DNA from: Rubellimicrobium rubrum
GTDB taxonomy: Bacteria; Pseudomonadota; Alphaproteobacteria; Rhodobacterales; Rhodobacteraceae
DNA length: 64,000 nt
Direction: 5' to 3'
Assembly (NCBI RefSeq): GCF_006152115.1
Contig: NZ_VDFU01000015.1
Span: 58,813 to 122,812, forward strand
Of the stretch, positions 44,555-53,867 are shown piece after piece; position 1 is the stretch's first letter; each line of letters opens with the position of its first letter. Both the position numbers and the translations under genes were made by a program. Below the pieces are notes generated by a model. It saw only the letters and a program-made list of their open reading frames with translations. It searched no databases and was not told the origin of the DNA.

Positions 44555-45286
44555 TCAGCCCGGATTGGCGTCCTCGGCCAGGAGACCCACGATCGGTCCC
44601 ATGGGAAAGCCCCAGTCATCGCGGCCAATCGTCGGGGCATGAAGGCGCGAGATGTTGCCGTCGAAATAGAGCGCGTCCGGCAGCCCCAGCCCGTCGCGGA
44701 AGAACCGCGCGAACTGGTGGAAGGTCACGGGCCCACCGGAGATGGCGAACACCGTGCGGCTGCCATCCTCGGAGGCGCCGACCCCATTGCGGACGTACCG
44801 CGAGTCGGAGTCGGGCAGGAAGCGGGAATGCAGCTCCCCATCGATGACCAGCATGGGGCCGGACTGGGTGGCCGCGTCGCAGGTCCGCGCCCCGTCAGCA
44901 TAGGCAAGGGTTTCGACCACAAAGGCACCCTCGTCCGAAAGGCACAGCAGGCCGTTGGGCAGGAGGCCGAAATTGCCGGGACCGGCCTGGGTGACCAGGG
45001 GCGCAAGGTCCTGCCCGTCCTGGCGGAAAAGGCCTACCGGACGGCGGTCCGGATGATACATGCCGGCATTCATGGCGAAGGCGAGCGGACCCTGCGCAGC
45101 CTCCACGGCCTGGAACGTGCCGAAGGGCCGGCCGGATTCGTCGTTCAGGAACAGCGACAGCCGCTCCTCGCGCGGGGCCACCTCGCAGGTCGTGTAGGGC
45201 ACGCCCTCGAACTCGACGTCCTGACAGGTCAGCGAAGTGGCCGGCGCGGCCAGGGCCACCCACGCGACGCAGGCGGCGCGGATCAC
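44555..45286 (-). CDS. DUF2233 phosphodiester glycosidase-family exported protein
   Basis: 243 aa protein with an N-terminal signal peptide (MIRAACVAWVALAAPATS). The DUF2233/NAGPA-like core contains AFAMNAGMYHPDRRPVGLF (near 68-86), TQSGPMLVIDGELH and FAISGGPVTFHQFA and LYFDGNISRLH, matching the GxM(Y/F) and QxGPxL(V/L) family pattern. Probable hydrolase of phosphodiester-linked sugars; the substrate is unknown. Its first four bases overlap the end of rbfA, and truB follows, a common order in this group. Confidence 0.85.
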   Translation of the reverse strand: MIRAACVAWVALAAPATSLTCQDVEFEGVPYTTCEVAPREERLSLFLNDESGRPFGTFQAVEAAQGPLAFAMNAGMYHPDRRPVGLFRQDGQDLAPLVTQAGPGNFGLLPNGLLCLSDEGAFVVETLAYADGARTCDAATQSGPMLVIDGELHSRFLPDSDSRYVRNGVGASEDGSRTVFAISGGPVTFHQFARFFRDGLGLPDALYFDGNISRLHAPTIGRDDWGFPMGPIVGLLAEDANPG

Positions 45287-45693
45287 TCGGGCGCGTCCTC
45301 CAGGTCACGCCGCACCCGTTCATCCGAGAACATCCGACGCGTAGCCTCGATGCGGTCGAAGGTTTCGTCGATCTCGAACTTCAGGTCGGGGACGTGCTTG
45401 AGAGTCATCTCGCGGCCGATCTGGTGCCGGATCTCGGGCTTGTTGCGGCGCAGCGCGGCAAGGATGGACTCGCGGTTGTTGCCGCCCAGCGGGAGGACAT
45501 ACGCCGTCGCCCGCTTCAAGTCGGGCGTCACCCGGACCTCGCCCACTGTGATGGACACGCCGTCGAGCTCGGGATCGTGGAGGCCGCCTTGGGCCAGGAT
45601 CTCGCTCAGGGTGCGACGGATGAGTTCACCCACGCGCAGCATGCGCTGGGAGGGACCGGCGGGAAGGGAAGGGCTGCGGCTCATGGGCGCCAT
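45283..45693 (-). CDS. rbfA: 30S ribosome-binding factor A
   Basis: 136 aa KH-domain protein for maturation of the 16S rRNA 5' end. RMLRVGELIRRTLSEILAQG (about 17-36), VRVTPDLKRATAYVLPL and RHQIGREMTLKHVPDLKFEID match RbfA. ATG at 45693 (or 45684, three codons later) could be the start; neither has a good ribosome-binding site. Divergent from dapB. Confidence 0.93.
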   Translation of the reverse strand: MAPMSRSPSLPAGPSQRMLRVGELIRRTLSEILAQGGLHDPELDGVSITVGEVRVTPDLKRATAYVLPLGGNNRESILAALRRNKPEIRHQIGREMTLKHVPDLKFEIDETFDRIEATRRMFSDERVRRDLEDAPE

Positions 45694-45778
45694 GTAGGGG
45701 TCTGCGGGCCGAATGCCAAGCGCGCTGGCCTTGGTCGGGGCCGGAAGCTAGAGGAGGGGCGCCAAGGGAGGGATCGCG

Positions 45779-46591
45779 ATGCAGGATGTGCCGGGGCTGG
45801 TGGTGACGGGTGTCTCGGGGCGCATGGGGCAGACGCTAGTGCGGCTGATCGCCGGGGCACCGGACCGGGCGCGGCTCGTGGGGGCGGTCGGTCGGGCCGG
45901 CCATTCCTGGATCGGGCAGGACGTGGGTGAGGCCATGGGAGGGCCCGCCTTGGGCGTCGTCGTGACGGACGACCCGCTGGAGGTCTTCGCCCAAGCGCAG
46001 GGGGTGATCGACTTCACCACCCCCGCAGCCACCGTGGAGTTCGCGGGCCTCGCGGCTCAGGCCCGGGCGGTTCACGTGATCGGCACGACGGGGCTGGAGC
46101 CCGAGCATCTGGCCAGGATCGCCGCCGCTGCGCGTCATGCGCCCATCATCCGGGCGGGCAACATGAGCCTGGGCCTGAACCTTCTCACGGCCCTGACCCG
46201 CAAGGTCGCCGAGGCGCTGGGAGACGACTGGGACGTCGAGATCGTGGAGTCGCATCACCGTATGAAGGTGGATGCGCCGTCGGGAACGGCCCTGATGCTG
46301 GGCGAGGCAGCGGCGGCGGGACGCGGCGTGTCGCTGGATGCGGTGTCGGACCGGGGCCGGGACGGGATCACAGGCGCCCGGACCAAGGGGCATATCGGCT
46401 TTGCCAGCCTTCGGGGCGGCGATATCGTTGGAGAGCACGACGTCCTGTTCGCCGGTGAGGGCGAGCGAGTGGTCCTGCGCCACGTGGCGACCGACCGAGC
46501 CATCTTTGCCCGGGGAGCACTGCGGGCCGCGCTCTGGGGACAGGACAAAGCCCCCGGCGAATACACGATGATGGATGTGCTGGGCCTCTGA
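45779..46591 (+). CDS. dapB: 4-hydroxy-tetrahydrodipicolinate reductase
   Basis: 270 aa NAD(P)H-dependent reductase of the lysine/meso-diaminopimelate pathway. [16 protein letters not shown] near the N terminus is the dinucleotide loop, TTGLEPEHL and [11 protein letters not shown] follow, and the signature [22 protein letters not shown] (near 156-177) carries the catalytic His-His and Lys. A strong AAGGGAGGG lies before ATG 45779. Confidence 0.96.
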   Translation: MQDVPGLVVTGVSGRMGQTLVRLIAGAPDRARLVGAVGRAGHSWIGQDVGEAMGGPALGVVVTDDPLEVFAQAQGVIDFTTPAATVEFAGLAAQARAVHVIGTTGLEPEHLARIAAAARHAPIIRAGNMSLGLNLLTALTRKVAEALGDDWDVEIVESHHRMKVDAPSGTALMLGEAAAAGRGVSLDAVSDRGRDGITGARTKGHIGFASLRGGDIVGEHDVLFAGEGERVVLRHVATDRAIFARGALRAALWGQDKAPGEYTMMDVLGL

Positions 46592-46613
46592 ATGGCTGGC
46601 CCATGCCGATCGC

Positions 46614-46787
46614 TCAGAAGTCGATCGCGCGTCCCTTGAGTTCGTAGTCGCCGTAGCGCACGGCCTCGAGACCCTCTCGACCGCCCTTCTCGGGCGGCAA
46701 GGGAAGGGGGCGGGCGGCCTTGCGGCGTGCCTCGGCTTCGGCCAGCGCGCGCTGGGCTTCGGGTGGGAGCGGGCGGTCTTGGGACAT
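46614..46787 (-). CDS. DUF1674 protein, SdhAF4-like succinate dehydrogenase assembly factor
   Basis: 57 aa, running to the DUF1674 C-terminal signature: EAVRYGDYELKGRAIDF, in which the RYGD(Y/W)...GRA(I/V)DF residues are conserved from bacteria to mitochondria. In mitochondria the homologue SDHAF4 protects and assembles the flavinated SDH subunit. The ATG at 46787 has GAGGTG upstream. Divergent from rsmB, facing the dapB end. Confidence 0.88.
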   Translation of the reverse strand: MSQDRPLPPEAQRALAEAEARRKAARPLPLPPEKGGREGLEAVRYGDYELKGRAIDF

Positions 46788-46876
46788 CTCAGACACCTCG
46801 GGCGGAACGCCCGTGCCTTGCGGGGGACGGGCCTGGGACATATAGGGCGGCCGGTCGCGACGGGGCAAGGACAGCC

Positions 46877-48184
46877 ATGGCACGAGAGCGGACGGGCCCG
46901 TCGAAGGACGAAGGCGAAGACCGGGCGGGCCTTGGGCCCCGCCGGGCCGCCTGGCGGCTTCTGAATGCGGTGACGACCGAAGGCATGCTCCTGTCGGACG
47001 CCCGGGCGGCGGCGATGGTAGCGAACCTTCCCCCGGAGGGACGGGCCCGCGCCCAGCGGCTCGCGACCGAGACGCTGCGAAACCTGTCGCGGGTCGATGG
47101 CTGGCTGGCGCCACGGCTCCGCAAAGGCCCTCCCCCGACGATCCGAAACGTGCTGCGGCTGGGAGCCCTGGAGATCGGGCAGGGTGAGGCCGGGCACGGT
47201 GTCGTGAACGCGGTGGTGGCCCTGGTGTCCGAAGGCAAGCGGACCGAGGGGTTCCGCAGTCTGGCAAACGCGGTCCTGCGGAGCCTTGCGACAGAGGGGC
47301 CAGAGGGATGGGCACGGCAGGAGCCCCCGCATCTGCCCGACTGGCTGCGCAGCCCGCTCATCGAGGCCTGGGGCGGGGCGGCGGTCCGGGGCATGGAAGC
47401 CGCCCATCTGGCCGGCGCGCCCCTGGACCTGTCCGCGAAGGAAGATCCGGCTGCCTTGGCGCAGGCCTTGGGCGGGCGGCTCCTGCCCACGGGCAGCGTG
47501 CGGGTCAATGCGGGCGTCCAGGTGACGGCGCTGCCCGGCTACCAGGAAGGGGCCTTCTGGGTGCAGGATGCGGCGGCAGCCATTCCCGCCCAAGTGCTCG
47601 CGCCCCGGCCGGGCGAACGAGTGCTGGACCTGTGCGCAGCGCCCGGGGGCAAGACCCTCCAGATGGCGGCGATGGGGGCAGAGGTCACGTCGCTCGACCT
47701 GTCCGCCCCTCGGCTCGACCGGCTGCGCGACAACCTTGCGCGGACCGGCCTTCGGGCGCGGGTCCTGCAAGGGGACGTGCTGGACTTCGCCGAAGGGGGC
47801 TGGGACGCGATCCTGCTCGATGCGCCCTGCTCGGCCACGGGCACCATCCGGCGGCATCCAGACCTCCCCGTCGCGCGGGACGGGGCCGAGATCTCGGGCC
47901 TCATCGAGCTTCAGGCGCGCATGATCGACCATGCGGTCCCGCTCCTTCGACCGGGGGGACGGCTCGTCTTTGCGACCTGCTCGCTCCTGCCTGACGAAGG
48001 GGAGGTGCAGGCCGAGACCGCGCTTGAGCGGCATCCCGGGTTGGTGATCGAAAGGCCGGACCTGCCCGGGCTCGATCCGGCCTTGCACACGGAACTAGGG
48101 CTTCGGATGCGCCCGGATCATTGGGCCGATCTGGGCGGGCTGGACGGCTTCTTCGTCACGCGGCTCCGCAAGCCAGACGCGTGA
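46877..48184 (+). CDS. rsmB: RsmB-type 16S rRNA (cytosine-C5) methyltransferase
   Basis: 435 aa protein. The N-terminal NusB-like domain (about 20-150) contains LRLGALEIG and VVNAVVALV. The SAM domain shows VLDLCAAPGGKTLQMA (near 251-266), ILLDAPCSATGTIRRHPD with the catalytic PC, and FATCSLLPDEGE with the second cysteine. Methylates C967 of 16S rRNA in E. coli; the same site is assumed. ATG at 46877; the next gene, heparinase-like, follows in the order common to this group. Confidence 0.93.
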   Translation: MARERTGPSKDEGEDRAGLGPRRAAWRLLNAVTTEGMLLSDARAAAMVANLPPEGRARAQRLATETLRNLSRVDGWLAPRLRKGPPPTIRNVLRLGALEIGQGEAGHGVVNAVVALVSEGKRTEGFRSLANAVLRSLATEGPEGWARQEPPHLPDWLRSPLIEAWGGAAVRGMEAAHLAGAPLDLSAKEDPAALAQALGGRLLPTGSVRVNAGVQVTALPGYQEGAFWVQDAAAAIPAQVLAPRPGERVLDLCAAPGGKTLQMAAMGAEVTSLDLSAPRLDRLRDNLARTGLRARVLQGDVLDFAEGGWDAILLDAPCSATGTIRRHPDLPVARDGAEISGLIELQARMIDHAVPLLRPGGRLVFATCSLLPDEGEVQAETALERHPGLVIERPDLPGLDPALHTELGLRMRPDHWADLGGLDGFFVTRLRKPDA

Positions 48185-48279
48185 CAAGGGCGCGACGCCC
48201 AACAGATTTCGCGCCATGGGGCGGGTGACAATCGGCTTTCGCCCGGCCTAGTGTCCGACGTCATTCATGGGAGACAGGC

Positions 48280-50031
48280 GTGAGCCGAGCGATGGGATGG
48301 GGCGCACGGAGGGCCGCGCTGGGCCACCGCATCCAGGCCCGTCTGGCATCCCGCGCCCGTCCTGGTGGCCCCATTGCCTGGCCCGAGCCGCGCATCGCCG
48401 GCGATCCTGCCCGAGGGCGTCAGCTTCTTCGCGGGCGGCTGCGCCTCGGAGAGGAACTCCTGGAGCGCACGGACCTTTCGCCTTGGGATCTGGCTTTTGG
48501 AGAGCCAGAGGCGGTGCGCCTTCATGGAATGGCATGGCTTGACGACCTCTCGGCAGTGGGAAGCGTGCAGGCGCGCCGCCATGCTCAGGTCTGGGTCGCG
48601 GAGTGGATCGCGCGTCATGGACGCGGGACGGGTCCGGGCTGGACGCCCGAGCTTGCCGCGGACCGGCTGATCCACTGGATGGGTCATGCGCAGTTCCTCC
48701 TGCATCCGCCGGGAATCGGGGAGGAGAGCCTGGGCTGGGCCACGGCGGTCCACGCGCGCTTCCTCGAACGTCGATGGCATCAGGCTCCGCCGGGCCGGCC
48801 CCGCGTCGCCGCGCTGGTCGCCCTGGTCTTTGCTGGACTGGCCCTGCCGGACCGGCGAGCCCTGGCCACCAAAGCTACGGAGGCGCTGGCCCAGGAAACG
48901 GGTCGCGTGATCGACTCGCAAGGGGCCATCGCCACCCGCAATCCGCAAGAACTTCTGGAGATCGTGGCCCTTCTGGTAGCTACGAACCAAGCCCTGACGC
49001 GGGCCGATCTGCTGCCAGACCCGGTGATCGGAGCGACCATCGCCCGCGCCGCGCCAACTTTGCGCGCCCTGCGCCACGCCGATGGCGGACTGGCCAGGTT
49101 CCACGGAGGCTGCCGGGGGGCCGAGGGGCAGTTGGACCAAGTGCTCGCGGCCGCAGGGCGCCCGTCGATGGCGGTGCTGCGGGCCGGGGTCCCCCTGCAT
49201 ATGGGCTTTCTTCGCCTTGCCGCTGGACGCACGACGGTGATCGCTGATGCCGCGCCACCTCCCAGGGGAGCCGTCTCGACCCTGGCTCATGCCTCGACCT
49301 TGGCCTTCGAGCTCACCTCAGGGCGGCGGCCCCTGGTGGTAGCGATCGGTCCGGGGCGCAGCTTCGGCCCGCGCTGGCGCCGGGCGGCGCGCGCCACGGC
49401 GGGCCATTCGACCCTGGCTCTCGACATGGTGTCCAGTTCACGACTCGGCCTTCCTTTGCCCGGCGAGGATGGGGCGCGATTCGTGGAGGTGCCGGCCCGG
49501 GTTCTGGCCGAGGCGGGGCCGCAGACGGATGGGCTTCGGGTGGAACTTGCGCATGACGGCTGGCGCCCGAGCCATGGGCTGACGCATGCGCGGCTCCTTC
49601 ATCTATCGCCCGAGGGGCGCAAGCTTCAGGGGGAGGATCTGCTCACCACCCTGACCGCGGCCGATGCGATCGCCTTCGACGCCGCGCTGAACGCTTCCAA
49701 CCATCTGGGACTGGCCTTCGCAGTGCGATTCCACCTTCACCCGGATGTCGAGGCGGAGCTGCTGGCGGATGGATCGGTCGGCATGACCCTTCCGAGCGGC
49801 GAGGACTGGGTCTTCTCCCACGAGAGTGACGCGGCGTTGATCCTGGAGCCTTCCGTGTATCTGGAGGAAGGACGGCTGAGGCCGCGGCCCACGACGCAGA
49901 TCGTGCTGGAGGGCCGGGCCCTGCGGCCCGCGACGCGCCTGCGCTGGACACTGGCCAAGGCCTACGGCACACCCGAGGGCCTGCGCGACCTGAAGCCCCG
50001 GATGGACTGGGACGAGGAGGACGAGGAATGA
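48280..50031 (+). CDS. heparinase II/III family protein
   Basis: 583 aa protein with an N-terminal all-alpha domain (about 30-270, including [11 protein letters not shown] and [11 protein letters not shown]) and a C-terminal beta-sandwich of the heparinase II/III type (about 330-560, including [46 protein letters not shown] and [21 protein letters not shown]). Members degrade acidic polysaccharides as lyases; the substrate here is unknown and no signal peptide is seen. Start GTG at 48280; an ATG lies four codons on. It overlaps purH by four bases, a frequent alphaproteobacterial order. Confidence 0.88.
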   Translation: MSRAMGWGARRAALGHRIQARLASRARPGGPIAWPEPRIAGDPARGRQLLRGRLRLGEELLERTDLSPWDLAFGEPEAVRLHGMAWLDDLSAVGSVQARRHAQVWVAEWIARHGRGTGPGWTPELAADRLIHWMGHAQFLLHPPGIGEESLGWATAVHARFLERRWHQAPPGRPRVAALVALVFAGLALPDRRALATKATEALAQETGRVIDSQGAIATRNPQELLEIVALLVATNQALTRADLLPDPVIGATIARAAPTLRALRHADGGLARFHGGCRGAEGQLDQVLAAAGRPSMAVLRAGVPLHMGFLRLAAGRTTVIADAAPPPRGAVSTLAHASTLAFELTSGRRPLVVAIGPGRSFGPRWRRAARATAGHSTLALDMVSSSRLGLPLPGEDGARFVEVPARVLAEAGPQTDGLRVELAHDGWRPSHGLTHARLLHLSPEGRKLQGEDLLTTLTAADAIAFDAALNASNHLGLAFAVRFHLHPDVEAELLADGSVGMTLPSGEDWVFSHESDAALILEPSVYLEEGRLRPRPTTQIVLEGRALRPATRLRWTLAKAYGTPEGLRDLKPRMDWDEEDEE

Positions 50032-51590
50032 CCGACGATCTGCGACCCATCCGCCGCGCGCTCCTGTCGGTGTCCGACAAGGCGGGGCTCCTCCAACTGG
50101 CACAAGGGCTTGCTGCAAGGGGCGTGGCGCTGGTGTCCACCGGCAACTCGGCCGGGATGCTCCGCGACGCTGGCCTTGAGGTCACCGAGGTGGCTCAGGT
50201 TACCGGCAGCCCGGAGATGCTGGGAGGGCGCGTGAAGACGCTGCACCCGCGCATCCACGGCGGCATTCTGGGCAAGCGGAGCGACCCGGAGCATCTGGCC
50301 CAGATGGAGGAGCACGGCATCCTCCCCGTCGACTTGGTGGTGGTGAACCTTTACCCGTTCGAAGCGACAGTGGAGCGCGGCGCGTCCTTCGAGGAAACGG
50401 TCGAGCAGATCGACGTAGGCGGGCCCGCAATGATCCGTGCAGCGGCCAAGAATCACGCCGACGTGGCGGTGCTGACCGATCCGGCTGATTACATAGGGCT
50501 CTTGGACGAGGTCGCGCAGCATGGTGGCACGACCGGCGCGGTCCGGCGCCAGCTCGCGCGCAAGGCCTTTGCACGGACGGCGGAGTACGATGCCGCCATC
50601 GCTGCCTGGATGGTGAGGGACGAGGCCGCGCCGCCGTTCCGCGCAGTGACCGGGCGGCTCGTGCAGACGCTGCGCTACGGCGAGAACCCGCACCAGAAGG
50701 CCGCTTTCTACAAAGGTGGCGAGGCGCGGCCCGGCGTGGCGACCGCCCGGCAGTTGCAAGGCAAGGAACTGAGCTACAACAATATCGCCGACACGGACGC
50801 GGCTTATGAACTGGCGGCCGAGTTCCCGGCCGACGAAGGCGCGGCCTGCGTCATCGTCAAGCACGCGAACCCTTGCGGCGTGGGCACAGGAGCGAGCCTG
50901 ACCGAGGCCTATGCCAAGGCGCTGGCCTGCGATCCGACCAGCGCCTTTGGAGGCATCGTGGCGCTGAATCGCCCTCTCGACGCCGAGGCGGCCGAGGCCA
51001 TCGCCAAGGTTTTCACCGAAGTGGTCATCGCCCCCGAGGCCGATGAAGGCGCGCAGGCCGTGCTGGCGCGCAAGGGGAACCTGAGGCTGCTGCTGGCCGG
51101 CGGGCTGCCCGAGGCGGCGGCATCGGGTCTGCTGTGGAAGCAGGTCGCGGGCGGGTTCCTGGTGCAGGATCGCGACGCGGGCGTGTTGGACTTGTCCCGC
51201 TTGCGGGTCGTGACCCGGCGCGCACCCACCGAAGACGAGATGCGCGACCTGCTCTTTGCCTGGCGCGTGGCCAAGCACGTGAAGTCCAATGCCATCGTCC
51301 TGGCGCAGGACGGGGCGACCGTAGGGGTCGGCGCGGGGCAGATGAGCCGGGTGGACTCGGTCCGGATCGCCACCCGCAAGATGAGCGAGATGGCCGCGCC
51401 CCCTTCGGCCCCGGTATTGGCCTCGGATGCCTTCTTCCCCTTTGCGGACGGGCTGCTCGTCGCAGCGCAGGCAGGGGTGAAGGCCGCGATTCAGCCCGGC
51501 GGGTCGATGCGCGACGCGGAGGTCATCGCGGCGGCTGACGAAGCGGGGCTTGCCATGGTATTCACCGACATGCGCCACTTCCGGCACTGA
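50028..51590 (+). CDS. purH: bifunctional AICAR transformylase / IMP cyclohydrolase
   Basis: 520 aa enzyme for the last two steps of IMP synthesis. N-terminal MGS-like cyclohydrolase (about 1-195): [23 protein letters not shown] and [17 protein letters not shown]-terminal transformylase (about 200-520): [24 protein letters not shown] with the catalytic Lys-His, and [11 protein letters not shown]. Start ATG overlaps the heparinase-like gene; lspA begins two bases after its end. Confidence 0.97.
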   Translation: MTDDLRPIRRALLSVSDKAGLLQLAQGLAARGVALVSTGNSAGMLRDAGLEVTEVAQVTGSPEMLGGRVKTLHPRIHGGILGKRSDPEHLAQMEEHGILPVDLVVVNLYPFEATVERGASFEETVEQIDVGGPAMIRAAAKNHADVAVLTDPADYIGLLDEVAQHGGTTGAVRRQLARKAFARTAEYDAAIAAWMVRDEAAPPFRAVTGRLVQTLRYGENPHQKAAFYKGGEARPGVATARQLQGKELSYNNIADTDAAYELAAEFPADEGAACVIVKHANPCGVGTGASLTEAYAKALACDPTSAFGGIVALNRPLDAEAAEAIAKVFTEVVIAPEADEGAQAVLARKGNLRLLLAGGLPEAAASGLLWKQVAGGFLVQDRDAGVLDLSRLRVVTRRAPTEDEMRDLLFAWRVAKHVKSNAIVLAQDGATVGVGAGQMSRVDSVRIATRKMSEMAAPPSAPVLASDAFFPFADGLLVAAQAGVKAAIQPGGSMRDAEVIAAADEAGLAMVFTDMRHFRH

Positions 51591-51591
51591 C

Positions 51592-52131
51592 ATGCCCCGA
51601 CTTCGCCAACCCCCGCCGACACGGCTCATGGTCTGGACGGCCTTTTGGGTGTTCCTTCTGGATCAGGCCACCAAATGGCTCGTGGTCCATTGGCTGGACC
51701 TCCGCACGCGACTCGAGATCGACGTGCTGCCGCCGCTCGTGAACTTCCGCATGGCCTGGAACCGGGGCGTGAACTTCGGGCTCTTTGCCGATGTCGACAT
51801 GCGCTGGGTGCTGATCGCCTTGGCGCTGGCCATCTCTGGCTTTGTGGTCGTCTGGGTGACGCGCGAAGGAGGGAGCCGCCTCGTCCATGTCTCGGCAGGG
51901 CTCCTGGTGGGGGGCGCGCTGGGGAACGTCATCGACCGGGCGCTCTATGGCGCTGTGGCCGACTTCCTGAACATGAGTTGCTGCGGCATCGAGAATCCCT
52001 ATGCCTTCAACGTGGCCGACATCGCGGTCTTCGCTGGCGCTGTGGGACTCGTGCTGTTTGCGGGCCGCGGCAAGGGCAAGGCGCAGCCCGTCAAGCCAGT
52101 CAAGCCCGCCAGGCCTGCAAAGACGGGGTGA
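51592..52131 (+). CDS. lspA: lipoprotein signal peptidase
   Basis: 179 aa inner-membrane aspartyl peptidase of the type II signal pathway. Four hydrophobic helices; catalytic aspartates in NVIDRALYGAVADF (near 124-137) and FNVADIAVF. NRGVNFGLF near 58-66 is family-typical. The C-terminal tail is lysine/proline-rich. ATG at 51592 is two bases after purH. Substrates would include the lipoproteins encoded nearby. Confidence 0.93.
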   Translation: MPRLRQPPPTRLMVWTAFWVFLLDQATKWLVVHWLDLRTRLEIDVLPPLVNFRMAWNRGVNFGLFADVDMRWVLIALALAISGFVVVWVTREGGSRLVHVSAGLLVGGALGNVIDRALYGAVADFLNMSCCGIENPYAFNVADIAVFAGAVGLVLFAGRGKGKAQPVKPVKPARPAKTG

Positions 52132-52151
52132 CGCCCTGATCGCGCTGCGCT

Positions 52152-52361
52152 ATGACGGGCGCCATGACCGGGTCGACTTGCATCAGATACGCGGCTTTGG
52201 CCGCCTTTATGCTCCTCACCGCCTGCGGAGGACCGCGGGGCGACTGGCGCGCCGACTTGCGGCGGACGACGCCCAACCCTGTGGTGCTCGTCCCGGGGCA
52301 GCCGCTCGTGATCCCTTCGACCCTGGACCTGCCCCCACCGGCGACTCGTCCCCAAGGCTGA
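52152..52361 (+). CDS. small lipoprotein, DUF3035-like fragment length
   Basis: 69 aa predicted lipoprotein: hydrophobic RYAALAAFMLLTACGG with the lipobox LTAC. After the cysteine, DWRADLRRTTPNPVVLVPGQPLVIPSTLDLPPP resembles the core of DUF3035 (the P-L-V-I-P pattern) found after lspA in related genomes, but the protein is much shorter than the usual 150 or so residues, so it may be a reduced member. Start could also be the ATG at 52164. Confidence 0.6.
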   Translation: MTGAMTGSTCIRYAALAAFMLLTACGGPRGDWRADLRRTTPNPVVLVPGQPLVIPSTLDLPPPATRPQG

Positions 52362-52466
52362 GTCCGCCATCCTCGCGGCGCTTCACGTCAGCGTAGCCCC
52401 GGCTTGCGGGCCACCCCCCTTCCGTGGACTGTGCGGGCAACCGTTCGCTGTCCGGAGGAGTTCACC

Positions 52467-53867
52467 GTGATCCGCCTGCCCGCCCTGATGCTGGGCCTTC
52501 TTGCCGCGTCCCCCACGCTCGCGCAGGAGGTGACGACCGCCACCCTCGACAACGGCATGGAGGTGGTGGTGATCGAGGATCATCGGGCCCCCGTTGCCGT
52601 CCAGATGGTCTGGTACAAAACCGGCTCCGCCGACGAGCCCCCTGGCGTGTCCGGCGTGGCCCACTTCTTGGAACACCTGCTGTTCAAGGCCACCGACGAT
52701 CTCGAATCCGGTGAGTTCAGCCGTGTCGTGGCCGAGAACGGGGGTACCGACAACGCCTTCACGAGCTATGACTACACCGCCTATCACCAGCGCGTGGCGG
52801 CGGACCGGCTCGAACTCATGATGACCATGGAAGCGGACCGGATGAACGATCTCCGCCTGACGGAGCAGGACATCGAGACCGAGCGGCAGGTCATTCTTGA
52901 GGAGCGCAACCAGCGCGTCGACTCGGACCCGTCCGCCATCGCGCGCGAGCAGATGCGCGCGGCCCAGTTCCTCAACCACCGCTACGGCCAGCCGGTCATC
53001 GGATGGCGGCACGAGATGGAACAGCTCGACCTTCAGGACGTGCTTGGAACCTACGACCTCTGGTATTCGCCCAACAACGCGATCCTGGTGGTCGCAGGCG
53101 ACGTGGAACCCGAAGCGGTCGTGGCCCTGGCCCAGAAGCACTATGGCGCGATTCCGGCCGAGCCGGGCCTCCCCCCGCGCGAGCGGCAGCAGGAGCCTCC
53201 GCAGATGGCTGCGCGGACCGTCCATTACGAGGATCCCCGCGTGTCGCAGCCCTATGTGGCCCGCAGCTACATCGCTCCGGCCCGCAACGCCGGCGACCAA
53301 AAGGACGCCGCGGCGCTTGTATATCTGGCCGAGATCCTGGGCGGATCCTCCTTCACTTCTGTGTTCGCAGAGAAGCTGACCTTCGAGACCCCCGTCGCGC
53401 TGTTCTCCGGCGCAGGCTACGACGGGACGGCGCTCGATGACGGCAGCTTCAGCGTCACCGTGGCCCCCCGCCCCGGCGTGTCCCTGGAGGAGGCCGAAGC
53501 TGCCATGGACCAGGCCTTGCGGGAATTCCTCGACGAAGGCGTCGATCCTGCGCAACTCGAACGAGTCCGGACCCAACTCAAGGCCTCGGAGGTCTATGCG
53601 CTGGACAACGTGGAAGGGCTCGCCAACCGGTACGGCGCGGGGCTCGCCACGGGTCTCACGGTCGAGGACATCAAAGCTTGGCCCGGCATCCTCCAGGAAG
53701 TGACGGCCGACGATATCATGGCGGCCGCGCGCGACGTTCTCGATCCCAAGTCCTCGGTCACGCTGTATATGACCGCTCCCCCAGAGCCGGAGCCGGTCCC
53801 GGCGGCGGCTGTCGCTCCCGCTGAAGCCGGTACCCCTGAAATTCCTGCCGAAGAGGCGTCCCAATGA
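52467..53867 (+). CDS. M16-family zinc peptidase, catalytic subunit
   Basis: 466 aa exported peptidase. GTG start at 52467 follows GGAGGAG (52454-52460) and gives a signal peptide (MIRLPALMLGLLAASPTLAQ). The inverted zinc motif HFLEH is at residues 66-70. Two M16 halves are present (about 25-225 and 240-440), ending in an Ala/Pro-rich tail. It overlaps the next gene by four bases; the pair probably forms a periplasmic clamshell peptidase with its non-zinc partner. Confidence 0.92.
   Translation: MIRLPALMLGLLAASPTLAQEVTTATLDNGMEVVVIEDHRAPVAVQMVWYKTGSADEPPGVSGVAHFLEHLLFKATDDLESGEFSRVVAENGGTDNAFTSYDYTAYHQRVAADRLELMMTMEADRMNDLRLTEQDIETERQVILEERNQRVDSDPSAIAREQMRAAQFLNHRYGQPVIGWRHEMEQLDLQDVLGTYDLWYSPNNAILVVAGDVEPEAVVALAQKHYGAIPAEPGLPPRERQQEPPQMAARTVHYEDPRVSQPYVARSYIAPARNAGDQKDAAALVYLAEILGGSSFTSVFAEKLTFETPVALFSGAGYDGTALDDGSFSVTVAPRPGVSLEEAEAAMDQALREFLDEGVDPAQLERVRTQLKASEVYALDNVEGLANRYGAGLATGLTVEDIKAWPGILQEVTADDIMAAARDVLDPKSSVTLYMTAPPEPEPVPAAAVAPAEAGTPEIPAEEASQ

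Noticed and set aside
45836..48088. 750-residue - strand frame across dapB and rsmB
   Set aside because: Runs through two real genes in the opposite frame and lacks any domain signature.
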